Positions 8,171 through 18,136 are shown, counted from the first letter of the stretch. The stretch: 64,000 bases of DNA from an uncultured Prevotellaceae bacterium (GCA_900319225.1 ONNV01000010.1:124001-188000), one strand, 5' to 3'. The notes: generated by a model not told the origin, from the sequence alone. Translations and numbers: made by a program.

Positions 8171-9709
8171 TTATTCAGCAGAGGAGAGTTCCGATATGGC
8201 CTTGCGGGCACGTCTCAGAGTCTCTTCACGTCCTATGAAATCAGTTATGCAGAATATCTGCGGTCCCATGGCAGCTCCTACAAGTGTCACGCGGAGTGCG
8301 TTCATCACCTTGCCGGTGGCATATCCCTTGGATGCTATCCATTCCATAACCTTGGGCTCAAGTGTCTCGCCGTTCCAGTCAGGCTGTGACTCCAGGAAAT
8401 CACAGAGCTCGGCTGTGGTCTGGGGTGCACCCTCCTTCCACCATTTCTTGAGTGATTTCTCATCATACTCAGTGGGGGCTTGGAACAGGTAACTGCAGTT
8501 GTCCCACAGCTCTCCTATAAAGTTCACGCGGTTCTTGACCAGTCCTACGGCTGTCTCCACGCGCTCTATGGGAGCCTTGATTCCGTGACTCTCCAGAATG
8601 GGGTTGAAAAGCTCGGCTACCTCACGGTCACTCTTGAGCATTATGTATTCGTGGTTGAACCACACAAGTTTCTGATAGTTGAAACGGGCTCCTGCCTTGC
8701 TGCACTTCTCAAGGTTGAAAAGCTCTATCATCTCATCCATGGTCATGAGCTCACGGTCATCACCCGGATTCCATCCCAGCAGAGCCAGGAAGTTGATGAC
8801 TGCCTCAGGCAGATAATCCTTCTCGCGGTATCCCGATGAAATCTCACCGCTCTTGGGGTCATGCCACTCCAGCGGGAATACGGGGAATCCCAGACGGTCA
8901 CCGTCACGCTTGCTCAGTTTGCCGTTACCCTCGGGCTTGAGCAGCAGGGGCAGGTGTGCAAACTGCGGCATGGTATCCTCCCAACCGAATGCGCGATAAA
9001 GAAGGACGTGCAGTGGAGCTGACGGAAGCCATTCTTCGCCACGTATCACATGGGTCACTTCCATCAGATGGTCATCCACGATGTTGGCCAGATGATATGT
9101 GGGGAGCTGGTCGGCAGATTTATAGAGAACCTTGTCATCCAGAACGGATGAGTTGATTGTAACCTTGCCGCGGATAAGGTCATCAACCTCAACCTCCTGG
9201 TTAGGCTCAATCAGGAAACGCACTACATACTGGTTGCCGGCATCGATGAGAGCCTTAACCTCATCGGCGGAAAGGGTAAGTGAGTTGCGCATCTGGCCGC
9301 GGGTGGCGGCATCATACTGGAAATTGGGAATCTCGGCACGTTTGGCCTCCAGCTCGGCGGGAGTATCGAAAGCGATGTAGGCCTTGCCTGCCTCAAGCAG
9401 CTGGTCTACATACTTCTTGTAGATATCCCTGCGCTCCGACTGACGGTACGGACCGTAGTTTCCGCCAAATGAGACACCCTCGTCAAACTTGATGCCAAGC
9501 CAGCGGAATGCCTCAAGAATATAATCCTCAGCACCCGGAACAAAGCGGTTGCTGTCAGTATCCTCAATTCTGAATATTAGGTCGCCCCCGTTCTTGCGGG
9601 CGAACAGGTAGTTGTAAAGTGCCGTACGTACGCCTCCGATATGGAGAGGACCGGTAGGGCTGGGCGCAAAACGTACCCTGACGCGACGGCTGCCTGTATT
9701 CTCTGTCAT
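8171..9709 (-). CDS. gltX: Glutamyl-tRNA synthetase
   Basis: A 512-residue class I aminoacyl-tRNA synthetase that charges tRNA-Glu in the cytoplasm. The HIGH-type motif is [14 protein letters not shown] near residue 12-25 and the KMSKS-type motif is KLSKRDGD near 260. The C-terminal half is the helical anticodon-binding domain. Length fits a bacterial GltX. The start ATG at 9709 places the catalytic motif close to the N terminus, as expected. A -7 element lies about 20 nt upstream. Whether it is discriminating or also charges tRNA-Gln depends on GlnRS/GatCAB elsewhere in the genome. Confidence 0.95.
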   Translation of the reverse strand: MTENTGSRRVRVRFAPSPTGPLHIGGVRTALYNYLFARKNGGDLIFRIEDTDSNRFVPGAEDYILEAFRWLGIKFDEGVSFGGNYGPYRQSERRDIYKKYVDQLLEAGKAYIAFDTPAELEAKRAEIPNFQYDAATRGQMRNSLTLSADEVKALIDAGNQYVVRFLIEPNQEVEVDDLIRGKVTINSSVLDDKVLYKSADQLPTYHLANIVDDHLMEVTHVIRGEEWLPSAPLHVLLYRAFGWEDTMPQFAHLPLLLKPEGNGKLSKRDGDRLGFPVFPLEWHDPKSGEISSGYREKDYLPEAVINFLALLGWNPGDDRELMTMDEMIELFNLEKCSKAGARFNYQKLVWFNHEYIMLKSDREVAELFNPILESHGIKAPIERVETAVGLVKNRVNFIGELWDNCSYLFQAPTEYDEKSLKKWWKEGAPQTTAELCDFLESQPDWNGETLEPKVMEWIASKGYATGKVMNALRVTLVGAAMGPQIFCITDFIGREETLRRARKAISELSSAE

Positions 9710-9726
9710 CTCTTTTGTTTTAGCGC

Positions 9727-9743
9727 TGCAAAAGTAATCATTT
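9727..9743 (-). promoter_or_regulatory. gltX promoter -7 region
   Basis: The minus strand reads AAATGATTACTTTTGCA with the -7 element TACTTTTG at 9729-9736, identical over 17 nt to the mdh promoter region. It lies in the 84-nt divergent gap between gltX and the HD phosphohydrolase. Confidence 0.55.
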
Positions 9744-9793
9744 TCTCACTAAAATGTCTTATTTTTACAAACCAACCAAAGAGCATAATCTTA

Positions 9794-11854
9794 ATGAATG
9801 ATAAAAGGCGCTTGATAAAGAGCAACAGGAATCTGCTTATCTTACTGTCAGTCATTTCCGTATTGCTTACGGTCTATTCCATGCCGGCCGGTCACAAGGG
9901 AAAATACTCTTACACAGTAGGTAAGCCTTGGACTTACAACGTACTGATTGCTCCGTTCAGTTTCTCCATTGAGAAGTCTGCCGATGTATGGCAGGCCGAG
10001 GCCGACAGCCTGAAAGCATCGTTCGCCCCCTATTTCAGCCGCAACGCTAGTGTGGGTGAGAATGAGATTGCGCAGTTTGACAGGTATTACAGGGACAGCC
10101 TGAGTAAGGTAGTGGGTGTGGAGTCATACCGTTCCCTGCGTTCCAGGCTGGAGAGAGCCTATAAGGACGGCATAGTATCCACTCAGGATGAGGAACTGCT
10201 GTCGGGCAAGGAGCTGTTCCGTACATATGAGGGTAACACATCATCATTTGTGCAGACCCAGACCGTGAGGAGTGTCCGTGACGCATACCGTTACGTCACT
10301 GATGCCGATATGTACGTCTATGACCGATACAAACTGCTGCAGCATAACCTGGAGGAGTTCATTCAGCCCAACATATCATATGATGCCGCACGTTCCGATG
10401 CGGACCTGGAGGCTCAGCTCAATGAGATATCCCATTACCGCGGTATGGTTGTGGCCGACCAGAAGATCATAGACCAGGGTGAGATCGTGGATGAGGAGAA
10501 GAGTCTGATCATAAAATCCTATCTGGACATAGTCAATGAGAAGGCATCATCCAAGCAGTTCCAGATACTCACATGGACCGGACGTTCGGTCTTTGTCATA
10601 CTCTGTTTCCTGCTGCTGTTCGTATACCTGAACTTGTACCGTATGGATGACATAGAGAGACGCTCCATCCTCTATTTCCTCTATGGTTCCATAACACTGT
10701 TTACCGTCTGTGTGGGCCTGTTCTGCCAGTACTCCGGCTGGAGCATATTCCTGTTCCCCTGTTCCATGCTGGCCATTATGCTGCGCATATTCCTTGACTC
10801 GCGTACGGCGTTCACGGGTTATCTGGTTTTCATACTCTCCACGTCACAGATAGTAAGCATGCCGTATGAGTATGTGCTGTTGCAGCTTATGGCCGGTCTG
10901 ACAGCCATCTACACGCTTAAGGAGCTTTCACAGCGCTCACAGATACTGCGTACATGCCTGCTCATATTCATTTCATACAGTCTGGTCTGGATTGCATTAC
11001 AGATGATCCAGTTGGATGATATCCGCGATATGGATACCTGGATGTTCCTCTTTTTTGCAATCAACAGCGTCGTAATACTGCTTGTATATCCGTTGCTCTT
11101 TGTGATTGAGAAACTGTTCGGATTCACATCGAACGTAACGCTCATAGAGCTGTCAAACATAAACAACCCGCTGTTGCGTGAGCTGGCCGAGAAGGCTCCC
11201 GGCACGTTCCAGCACTCCATGCAGGTATCTACACTTGCAGCTGAGGCAGCCCGCAGGCTCAAGGCCAATCCGGCACTTGTCCGTACTGCTGCGCTCTATC
11301 ATGACATAGGCAAGATAGACAGCGCCCCCTTCTTTACCGAGAACCAGAGCGGTGTGAACCCCCATGACAGGCTCACCCCTCAGGAGAGCGCCCGCATCAT
11401 TACAGGACATGTGGAGAAAGGTCTTGAACTGGCCGATAAATACGGTCTGCCGCAGGCCATCCGAGGTTTCATCTCATCGCATCACGGCAAGGGAGTGGCC
11501 CGTTACTTCTATATCAAGTATGCCCAGGCAAATCCCGGTCAGGAGCCCGATGAGAAGGATTTCAGTTATCCCGGCCCCAACCCCTACTCAAAGGAGACCG
11601 CCATCCTTATGATGGCCGATGCCGTAGAGGCCGCCTCGCGCAGCCTTAAGGAGTACACTGAGGAGAGCATAGGTGAACTTGTGGACAAGATCATAGACAC
11701 ACAGGTCCAGGAGGGCTATTTCAAGGATTGCCCTATCAATTCACTTGAGATAAACCGTGTAAAGGAGACCTTCAAGGAGAAGCTGCGTACCATGTATCAT
11801 ACGCGTATAAGCTATCCCGAGCCTACTGGGGGTCTGCATCAAAAGATAAAGTGA
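9794..11854 (+). CDS. 7TM HD-domain phosphohydrolase (PgpH-like)
   Basis: A 686-residue membrane protein of the 7TMR-HDED/7TM/HD family. One N-terminal helix (NLLILLSVISVLLTVYS) precedes an extracytoplasmic domain of about 230 residues. About seven helices follow from about 260 to 460, then a cytoplasmic HD domain with GTFQHSMQVSTLAAEAA and the metal-binding ALYHDIGK. Characterised homologues (Listeria PgpH) hydrolyse c-di-AMP; that activity is inferred here. The start at 9794 was chosen because an upstream in-frame extension to 9641 would overlap gltX coding sequence antisense and lacks conserved features. Its last 32 nt overlap the 3' end of convergent priA. Confidence 0.88.
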   Translation: MNDKRRLIKSNRNLLILLSVISVLLTVYSMPAGHKGKYSYTVGKPWTYNVLIAPFSFSIEKSADVWQAEADSLKASFAPYFSRNASVGENEIAQFDRYYRDSLSKVVGVESYRSLRSRLERAYKDGIVSTQDEELLSGKELFRTYEGNTSSFVQTQTVRSVRDAYRYVTDADMYVYDRYKLLQHNLEEFIQPNISYDAARSDADLEAQLNEISHYRGMVVADQKIIDQGEIVDEEKSLIIKSYLDIVNEKASSKQFQILTWTGRSVFVILCFLLLFVYLNLYRMDDIERRSILYFLYGSITLFTVCVGLFCQYSGWSIFLFPCSMLAIMLRIFLDSRTAFTGYLVFILSTSQIVSMPYEYVLLQLMAGLTAIYTLKELSQRSQILRTCLLIFISYSLVWIALQMIQLDDIRDMDTWMFLFFAINSVVILLVYPLLFVIEKLFGFTSNVTLIELSNINNPLLRELAEKAPGTFQHSMQVSTLAAEAARRLKANPALVRTAALYHDIGKIDSAPFFTENQSGVNPHDRLTPQESARIITGHVEKGLELADKYGLPQAIRGFISSHHGKGVARYFYIKYAQANPGQEPDEKDFSYPGPNPYSKETAILMMADAVEAASRSLKEYTEESIGELVDKIIDTQVQEGYFKDCPINSLEINRVKETFKEKLRTMYHTRISYPEPTGGLHQKIK

Positions 11855-14093
11855 CTCCGCTGATCATATTTTCTGAGGCCGCCTTACTGACGGCCTCATT
11901 TATTTGTGACCGTACCTGAACGGGAGCAGCCTCCAGGGCTGTCTTGACAATGATGCGACGTATGTGCATGTACTGCACCCTTGATACGGGCGGAGCATCG
12001 GGACCCAGCACGTTCTGTGGGCCGAACGTATCGGCCAGATGACCGGCTACGGCAGTTGCGGCACGCTCCACGGTCTGCATATCGGTACCCTTGGCTGTTA
12101 CTGTTAGCAGTCTGGTATAGGGAGGATAGCGGAAAGCCTGGCGCTCCTCCATCTGGTTGTTGTAGAATCCGCGGTAGTCATTGCGGCGTATCATGTCCAG
12201 CACAGGGGCGTCGGGCTGGCGGGTCTGGATAATCACCTTACCGGTGGTATCCTTTCGTCCGGCACGTCCGGCAACCTGTGCCATCAGTTGGAACGCTCTC
12301 TCGGTAGCCCTGAAATCGGGATAACTCATTATGGAGTCTGCCTGCAGGATACCCACTACGCTTACGTTGTCAAAATCCAGTCCCTTGGAAACCATCTGGG
12401 TACCTATCAGTATGTCTGTACGGCCCTCCTGGAAGTCATTTATGATGGAATCATATCCCTCCTTGGCCGAGTCCAGGTCCAGTCTGGCCACACGTGCGGC
12501 AGGGAATGTAGCTGAAACCTCCTCTTCTATGCGCTCGGTTCCGAATCCGCGACCCCGCAACGCCCTGCCTCCGCAAGACGGGCAGGTAAGCGGAACCCTG
12601 TATTTATGACCGCAGTAGTGGCAGCTGGCTATATCGGAACTCTTGTGGAAGGTAAGGCTCACGTCACAGCAGTCACATTTCTGGACCCATCCGCAATCCG
12701 GGCACTCCACCGTTCCGGCATATCCGCGGCGGTTATGGAACAGTATGGCCTGACGACCGCTCTGAAGCGCCTCCCTTATGGAGTCAGTAAGTTGCGGCGA
12801 GAATATACCTTTCATGTATTTCCTACGCCTCAAATCAGCCGTATCCACAATCTCAATCTCCGGCAGCTTCATGCCGCGGAACCTCTCTGTCAGTGTTACC
12901 AGTCCGTACTTTCCGCTTACTGCGTTTGAGTAGCTCTCCAGTGCCGGCGTAGCACTTCCCAGAAGTGTCTTGGCTCCGCATATTGAAGCCAGCATGATAG
13001 CCGTGTTACGTCCCTGGTATCGGGGTGAGGGATCCTCCTGCTTGAAACTGGGTTCATGCTCCTCATCCACTATGACCAGCCCCAGATTCTGCATGGGCAG
13101 CATTACGGCCGATCTGGCTCCCAGTATGAGTTTATATGGATTTGGTCCCGTAAGCCTGTTCCATATCTCCACACGTATGCTGTCCGAGCAACGGGAGTGA
13201 TATACGCACATGTCATCACCGAACACCTTCTGCAGACGGTGCATTATCTGTGTGGTGAGGGCTATCTCAGGCAGCAGGTAGAGAACCTGCCGGCCCTTGC
13301 TGATACACTCCTTTATGAGGTGAATGTAAATCTCGGTCTTTCCACTCGATGTAACACCATGCAGCAGGCAAACGTTTTTGCTCCTGAATGACTGCCTTAT
13401 CGCATCTATGGCACCCTGCTGGGCGGGACTCAGTTGCGGAGGTTCCTGGATATGTCCTGAGAACTGAGGCAAGCGTCCTATCTCCAGTTCATAGAATTCA
13501 ATGAGGCCGTTATCCAGCAGTGCACGTATGGCGGCCGATGACTTGCCGCCGTCAGTGAGTGCCTTCTTTGAGACGGGGGCGGGAGTGTAGGGGTTGTCAT
13601 TGTAACCGGACAGTTCCAGATACCTGCTCAGAACCTCTTTCTGCTTCACTGCTGTCTTGCCCAGCAGATCTGACAGGTCCAGAGGCGTCTGAACGGGCAG
13701 ATTTGTTCCCGGTTTTACGAATATCTCCACCCGAGGCTTATACAACTTATCATTCGCACTACTGTCAGGACGCAATCCGGAGGGCAAAGCGGCTTTCATC
13801 ACTTCTCCGGGCGGACACATGCAGTATGATGCCATCCACTCCATAAGAGTAAGCTGTGAAGGCAGTACCGCCGGTCCCTGTTCATCCAGTATGCCCAATA
13901 TCTCCTTTACCGTGTGGGCGGTTGGCTTGACGTTATGGGTCCTTACAATTATGCCGGTGAGCCTGCGTCCCTTTCCGAACGGCACATACGCCCTTGCTCC
14001 CGGCACGGCAGTGCTGAGGAGTGTATCCGGAACCATGTATGTAAAGAGCTGGTTGAGCGGAACGGGGAGTATGATGTCTGCGTACATTGGCAT
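11823..14093 (-). CDS. priA: Primosomal protein N' (replication restart helicase PriA)
   Basis: A 756-residue superfamily 2 DNA helicase that reloads the replisome at stalled forks. The N-terminal 3'-end-binding domain begins YADIILPVPLNQLFTYMVP. Walker A is HGVTSSGKTEIY near residue 245 and the DEAH-type box is VIVDEEHEPSF. A zinc-binding segment with eight paired cysteines (CPDCGWVQKCDCCD ... CHYCG ... CPSCGG) follows, then helicase motifs V-VI (GTQMVSKGLDFDNV, QVAGRAGRKD). Length is normal. ATG at 14093 is used; ATG two codons downstream is equally possible. The 3' end overlaps the convergent HD gene by 32 nt, so the two transcripts are antisense there. Confidence 0.95.
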   Translation of the reverse strand: MPMYADIILPVPLNQLFTYMVPDTLLSTAVPGARAYVPFGKGRRLTGIIVRTHNVKPTAHTVKEILGILDEQGPAVLPSQLTLMEWMASYCMCPPGEVMKAALPSGLRPDSSANDKLYKPRVEIFVKPGTNLPVQTPLDLSDLLGKTAVKQKEVLSRYLELSGYNDNPYTPAPVSKKALTDGGKSSAAIRALLDNGLIEFYELEIGRLPQFSGHIQEPPQLSPAQQGAIDAIRQSFRSKNVCLLHGVTSSGKTEIYIHLIKECISKGRQVLYLLPEIALTTQIMHRLQKVFGDDMCVYHSRCSDSIRVEIWNRLTGPNPYKLILGARSAVMLPMQNLGLVIVDEEHEPSFKQEDPSPRYQGRNTAIMLASICGAKTLLGSATPALESYSNAVSGKYGLVTLTERFRGMKLPEIEIVDTADLRRRKYMKGIFSPQLTDSIREALQSGRQAILFHNRRGYAGTVECPDCGWVQKCDCCDVSLTFHKSSDIASCHYCGHKYRVPLTCPSCGGRALRGRGFGTERIEEEVSATFPAARVARLDLDSAKEGYDSIINDFQEGRTDILIGTQMVSKGLDFDNVSVVGILQADSIMSYPDFRATERAFQLMAQVAGRAGRKDTTGKVIIQTRQPDAPVLDMIRRNDYRGFYNNQMEERQAFRYPPYTRLLTVTAKGTDMQTVERAATAVAGHLADTFGPQNVLGPDAPPVSRVQYMHIRRIIVKTALEAAPVQVRSQINEAVSKAASENMISGVTLSFDADPQ

Positions 14094-14103
14094 AGCGCGA
14101 AAT

Positions 14104-14139
14104 TAATAAAAAAGACCGGCTCTTGCCTAAGAACCGGTC
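14104..14139 (-). terminator. Terminator of the outer-membrane protein gene
   Basis: The stem GACCGGCTCTT/AAGAACCGGTC (14114-14124 and 14129-14139, one G-T wobble) has a 4-nt loop and is followed on the minus strand by TTTTTTATTA. It lies between the outer-membrane protein gene and priA. Confidence 0.85.
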
Positions 14140-14161
14140 CTTTAAGATTCGTATTGTCTTA

Positions 14162-14794
14162 TCAGAATGTCCAGGTCAGAGAGAACTGAAGCACGCTTGA
14201 CTTGATGTCAACGGGTTCATTGTCAATGTAAGTACCGGGAGTGGGGCTCTCCTTGAACTTGTATGCACCCTCCTTTGAAACCGGGATATTGTAGTTTACA
14301 CCAGCCTGGATGTGGTTGATGAGCTTTACGCCTGCACCGATGTTGATGCTCCATGTGCTACGGTCAAGTGCGAACTCTTTAACGTCGTCACCGTCATTGA
14401 ACTTTCTGTCCAGGTCACCGATCTTGAAATCGAACTGAGGACCGGCAGCAAAGTAAACGGCAGCAAAGTTACCCAGACCGAGTGAATACTTGAGTGATAC
14501 GGGGATGGCCAGTGAATGGTTCTTCATTGTCTCATCGTCCGATACCTCAAAACCCTTCTGTGAGTAGAGTACTGCGGCGTCGATGCCAATACCTATGATA
14601 GGAATCTGGAGTTCTGCCATAGGTCCAAAAAAGAAACCTGTGTAGCTGTCCTTGTCTACAGCTGACTCCTTGCTAACTTTAGTTATGTCATTGTTTACCA
14701 GGTTAAGACCGCCGCGGATACCCCAGCTGAACTGAGCTGATGCGGGGATGAATGAAAGCAGTGCAAGACTGCATACTACCAATGCTTTTTTCAT
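14162..14794 (-). CDS. Outer-membrane beta-barrel protein (PorT/OMP_b-brl_2-like)
   Basis: A 210-residue small outer-membrane barrel. The signal peptide MKKALVVCSLALLSFIPASA is followed by Gln, then FSWGIRGGLNLVNND, the typical first strand of this family. Alternating hydrophobic strands continue to a C-terminal aromatic end (LQFSLTWTF), the usual beta-signal. The start at 14794 is chosen over an upstream ATG at 14857 because it places the signal peptide at the N terminus. A TAACTTTG promoter element lies about 35 nt upstream and a terminator follows, so it is monocistronic. PorT-like barrels include a T9SS factor, and the gene sits just beyond gldN, but this protein shows no specific sign of that role. 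Confidence 0.8.
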   Translation of the reverse strand: MKKALVVCSLALLSFIPASAQFSWGIRGGLNLVNNDITKVSKESAVDKDSYTGFFFGPMAELQIPIIGIGIDAAVLYSQKGFEVSDDETMKNHSLAIPVSLKYSLGLGNFAAVYFAAGPQFDFKIGDLDRKFNDGDDVKEFALDRSTWSINIGAGVKLINHIQAGVNYNIPVSKEGAYKFKESPTPGTYIDNEPVDIKSSVLQFSLTWTF

Positions 14795-14829
14795 ATGTTT
14801 AAGTATGTTGTTAGTTGTCTCATTGGCCG

Positions 14830-14857
14830 CAAAGTTAACACATTTTAAATAAAACAA
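14830..14857 (-). promoter_or_regulatory. Promoter of the outer-membrane protein gene
   Basis: The minus strand has TAACTTTG (14837-14830), matching TAnnTTTG, with TTG at 14857-14855, 17 nt upstream. The spacing is slightly short of the usual 19-21 nt. Confidence 0.5.
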
Positions 14858-14919
14858 TCAGGTCTGCCCCATTATTTTGGCAAACCTGACTGATATGTCC
14901 AATAATTACCGCCTCTCTT

Positions 14920-15933
14920 TTAACGGTGAACCGATATGCGCTCACCGCTGGATGCAGACTGACGCGGGGCACGTTGTGTTCTCTGCCTTGGTTCCTTGGG
15001 CTGCTTGGGCTCTTTGGCGGCTTTCTTGGTCTGTGTGCCCTCAGCTGTCTGCTGTCCGGTTGCAGAGGTCTGGTCAGCATCACTCCACAGTCCGTTCTGG
15101 AAATCGGTAAGCTGTTTCTCAATGCGTGCCCTCTCTATCTGCATTGCAGAGTCTGTCTCACAATACTCTGAGAGCGGCTGGTTACGCAGGTTTGACGTCT
15201 TGTAGATATCTCCCTCATACTGACGCATCACAAAGTAATCGTCAAGTGACATGTTGCTGGTGTTGTTGTAGCTGCTGGTCATGACCTGGGTCTGTCCCAG
15301 ATAGGGGCTTATCTCGTCATAATTGAGCCAGAACATGGGTTGGGAGATGGTGGCATCCTCACCTATCACGCTGTCTTTCATTACCGGGCAGATGGCTGTA
15401 ACGCGTGTCTGGTAGTTTGACAGCTGGTCCAGATAGTTACTCTCCTTTATGAAATAACTCTCAGGCTTGGGGATATCCATCTTGTTGGTAATGACGTATT
15501 TGCCGTTCTCCTTGGTATATCCGATATAGTACTTGTCAAGCATATTGTCTATATCCAGTTCGTTGTCAGGAGTGAACAGCTCATTACCATCCAGACGGCA
15601 CTCATAGGCCTTGATCTTTCCGTCCAGGATGAGGTTTAGCAGGAGTGTAAAGAAATTGACGCGGTCACCCAGAGGCTCCTCGGGGTAGTAAAGGGCGGCA
15701 TTCTTCTCCTTTCTCAGATCCAGTTCACGGTAGATGTCACGTCTCCATGTCACCTCGGCAGGCATGGATGTCTGTGCAGTATATTGTGACCGGGCACGCT
15801 CGGACAGTGTAACCGCAGTGGGGCTCTTTTCGGCCTCTCTCTGGGCTGCCTGCTCCTGCAGACGTCGTGCCGGCTGGGCTCCGGCTATGGTTACCGTTAC
15901 CAATGTCAGAAACAAAAGAACAATCTTTTTCAT
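14920..15933 (-). CDS. gldN: Type IX secretion system protein GldN/PorN
   Basis: A 337-residue periplasmic T9SS component that, in characterised systems, binds the GldK/PorK lipoprotein to form a large ring under the outer membrane. The signal peptide MKKIVLLFLTLVTVTIAGA is followed by Gln. The family core includes WRRDIYRELDLRKEKNAALYYP and the downstream 'GDRVNFFTLLLNLILDGKIKAYE' segment. The C terminus is low-complexity, rich in Lys, Pro, Gln and Ala (TKKAAKEPKQPKEPRQRTQR), which is lineage-specific. ATG at 15933 has AGGAG about 8 nt upstream; the longer start at 15960 would overlap the gldM stop and lacks that site. It is the last gene of the porP-gldKLMN cluster. Confidence 0.9.
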   Translation of the reverse strand: MKKIVLLFLTLVTVTIAGAQPARRLQEQAAQREAEKSPTAVTLSERARSQYTAQTSMPAEVTWRRDIYRELDLRKEKNAALYYPEEPLGDRVNFFTLLLNLILDGKIKAYECRLDGNELFTPDNELDIDNMLDKYYIGYTKENGKYVITNKMDIPKPESYFIKESNYLDQLSNYQTRVTAICPVMKDSVIGEDATISQPMFWLNYDEISPYLGQTQVMTSSYNNTSNMSLDDYFVMRQYEGDIYKTSNLRNQPLSEYCETDSAMQIERARIEKQLTDFQNGLWSDADQTSATGQQTAEGTQTKKAAKEPKQPKEPRQRTQRAPRQSASSGERISVHR

Positions 15934-15956
15934 ATGGTTTTCTCCTCTCGTTTTTA

Positions 15957-17413
15957 TCATTTGATTACAACCTCAAGTGAGGTATTGAGCTGACGCTCTA
16001 TTCCGTCCGGGCCTACGGCCTTGACACGTGTTATGTAGCAGCGCTTGCCGCGTCCCAACTTCTCAAAGTTGCTTTTCTGGCGGGCAGAGAACTTGTCTCC
16101 GTCAGACAGCTCAACCACAGCATTGCCGTTACGGTCAAAGAATGTGGCCTGGAAACTGATTACGCGGAATCCTATGTTGAGCAGACCGTTGTCGATGGCT
16201 GCCTGTATGCCGTCTGTTGAGAGCAGGTTCTTTCTGACCAGGTCACCGCCGCGGAATCGCTGCATGTTGCCGTTCTCATCCTTGTAGTCTATGAACGGAG
16301 CCGGATCGGGCAGTCTGCGTACGTGGAATACATACTCACCCATGCTCTGCTGGCGTCCGTCCTGGTTGGCGGTTACGGCAATGACCACATCCTGGTCCAC
16401 CACGGTGGGCTTGCATACGAAACCGTTTCCGCTGCGTGTCAGCGTACCGCCGCCGTTCTTGAGTCGGGCCGATATCATGTTGCTGGGAACACCCGGAACA
16501 GATATGCTGATGGGGTTGTCAATACCTGCATAGAGTACGTTCATCATAGTGGCCGATACGGTAGCCAGCGGTGAAACCACAGAGTAGTTCTGTGTAAAGT
16601 CACGTCGTATCACACCGTTTCCGGAGTTGAGTTCCATATAACCTGACAGGGTGTAGTCACCGGTCTTGTTGGCCGGAACCTCATACCATCCGTCATCGGA
16701 ATCTATCTTCTTGCCGTCAATGTAGATGGCGGGGCGTGCTGTGGAGTCAACCGCTGCCATAATGATGCGGGCCTTGAAGTTGTTTCCCTGAACCACGTTC
16801 TGTGATGTGGGAATCACATAGGCGTTGATGGCGTTTACACGCAAATCACCTACGTCAATGCTGTTGACCAGGCTGTGCAGCACCTGACCCTCGGCATATC
16901 GAACGTCATTCTGCAGTTTGGTAAGCATGGTAACAGCGGCAGCCACCGGCATGTTCTCATAGTTGTACTCCTGCCAGTTTTTGCCCAGCGCTCCAACCTT
17001 GAGCGGAACCTGGGGTGGAGCATAACCTGTGTGGCTGCCTCCAGGTCCTCACGGTTGTGGATATTCTCCACATCGGCATCACGGCCGTCGGCCTCAATGG
17101 CTATGAGGCGCTTGAGCTCATCGGCAAAGTTAAAGAGCGAGTCAGATATCTGCTTCACATAGAGTGCCTTGCCGTACCACTCACCCACCTTCTCGTGGTT
17201 GATGGAGTCAGCAGTGGCAAACTGACGGTAAGCCTGCTCGTTCTGGATCGTGGCATTGGTCGTGCTCTTGCTCAGACTCTCCTCCACTATCTTGAAACCG
17301 TTCAGTACGTCCGATGACACGTTCATGGCAAGCATCGCCAGGAGGACGATGTACATGAGGTTGATCATCTTCTGACGCGCCGATGGCGGTCTCTGTATCA
17401 CTTTTCTCTTCAT
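15957..17413 (-). pseudogene. gldM: gldM (T9SS motor protein), frameshifted and shortened
   Basis: Two overlapping reading frames together make one GldM. The first (17413 down to about 17020) encodes the cytoplasmic tip and single membrane helix (MINLMYIVLLAMLAMNVSSD) and the first periplasmic domain as far as EDLEAATQVML. After that the sense is lost: HPRFRSRLERW and a run to a stop at 16850. The other frame resumes with APPQVPLKVGALGKNWQEYN and YENMPVAAAVTMLTKLQNDV and continues to the normal C terminus at 15957. The joined length is about 485 codons, shorter than the roughly 515 residues I expect for the family. The family's segment between '-AATQVML' and 'GKNWQEY' seems missing. A deletion that is not a multiple of three near 17015-17024 best explains this. 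GldM partners GldL as the T9SS rotary motor, and the surrounding genes are intact, so a sequencing or assembly error is a real alternative. Confidence 0.8.
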
Positions 17414-17419
17414 ACCTTC

Positions 17420-18115
17420 TTACTTGGTTCCCATCTGGGAATTCACCTTCATTGCCTCAACCATGCGTGCATATACGCGGTTCAGTTCCTCTATCTGAGC
17501 GACCATCTGGCGGGTCTGCTCGTTAACCTTCTCAATGTTCTCCATCTGTGTGCTTGCAGACTTCAGGTGCATCTCATAGAAGGTGTTGATGCTTATAAGG
17601 TTGCGTGACAGCTGCTCAATCTCCTCAGAGCTCTGTTCCATCTTCTCGGAGTGACGGCACATCTGCTCCATCTTGAGAGTGAGGTCATGCACGCGTGCAA
17701 TATAGTCCTGTGTAATGTTCTCCACACCGTCCACATTCAGTGAACTGCCCTGCTCAGCCTGAGCTGCAGCGGCCTTGGCCACGGCAGGCTGTACAGTCTG
17801 CACGGGTGCGGCCTGTGCGGTGCCGTTAATGATGATGTTTCCGCGCAGGCGCGGGGCATCGTCCTCCTCCTCATCCTCCTGACCGGGAATGTAAGGTCTC
17901 TCAAATCCGGAGATGAAGAATACCAGCACCTCAGTACCCATACCAATGAACAGCATGAGGTTGGCTCCCTTTATGTGGGTGAGCTTGAAGAGAGCACCCA
18001 GAATTACCACAGCTGCGCCCCAGCTGTAGAGATAGTTCAGAAGGATTCTTCCCTTGGGTGAATCCAGATAGTCCTGTATCTTGGTCAGAAGACCTTTCTT
18101 CTCAGTATTTTCCAT
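17420..18115 (-). CDS. gldL: Type IX secretion system motor protein GldL/PorL
   Basis: A 231-residue inner-membrane protein. With GldM it forms the proton-driven motor of the T9SS. Two adjacent membrane helices occupy about residues 22-70 (ILLNYLYSWGAAVVILGALF and NLMLFIGMGTEVLVFFISGF). The second helix holds the acidic residue in GTEV, the candidate proton-path glutamate. The cytoplasmic C-terminal half is predicted coiled coil (VHDLTLKMEQMCRHSEKMEQ and onwards). ATG at 18115 is preferred to a TTG two codons upstream. It lies 21 nt after gldK and 6 nt before gldM, so it is cotranscribed. Confidence 0.93.
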   Translation of the reverse strand: MENTEKKGLLTKIQDYLDSPKGRILLNYLYSWGAAVVILGALFKLTHIKGANLMLFIGMGTEVLVFFISGFERPYIPGQEDEEEDDAPRLRGNIIINGTAQAAPVQTVQPAVAKAAAAQAEQGSSLNVDGVENITQDYIARVHDLTLKMEQMCRHSEKMEQSSEEIEQLSRNLISINTFYEMHLKSASTQMENIEKVNEQTRQMVAQIEELNRVYARMVEAMKVNSQMGTK

Positions 18116-18136
18116 ATTCAAATCTCTTTTTCTTAA

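Noticed and set aside
9641-9793. N-terminal extension of the HD phosphohydrolase
   Set aside because: It is antisense to gltX and crosses the divergent promoter; the ATG at 9794 gives a normal N terminus.
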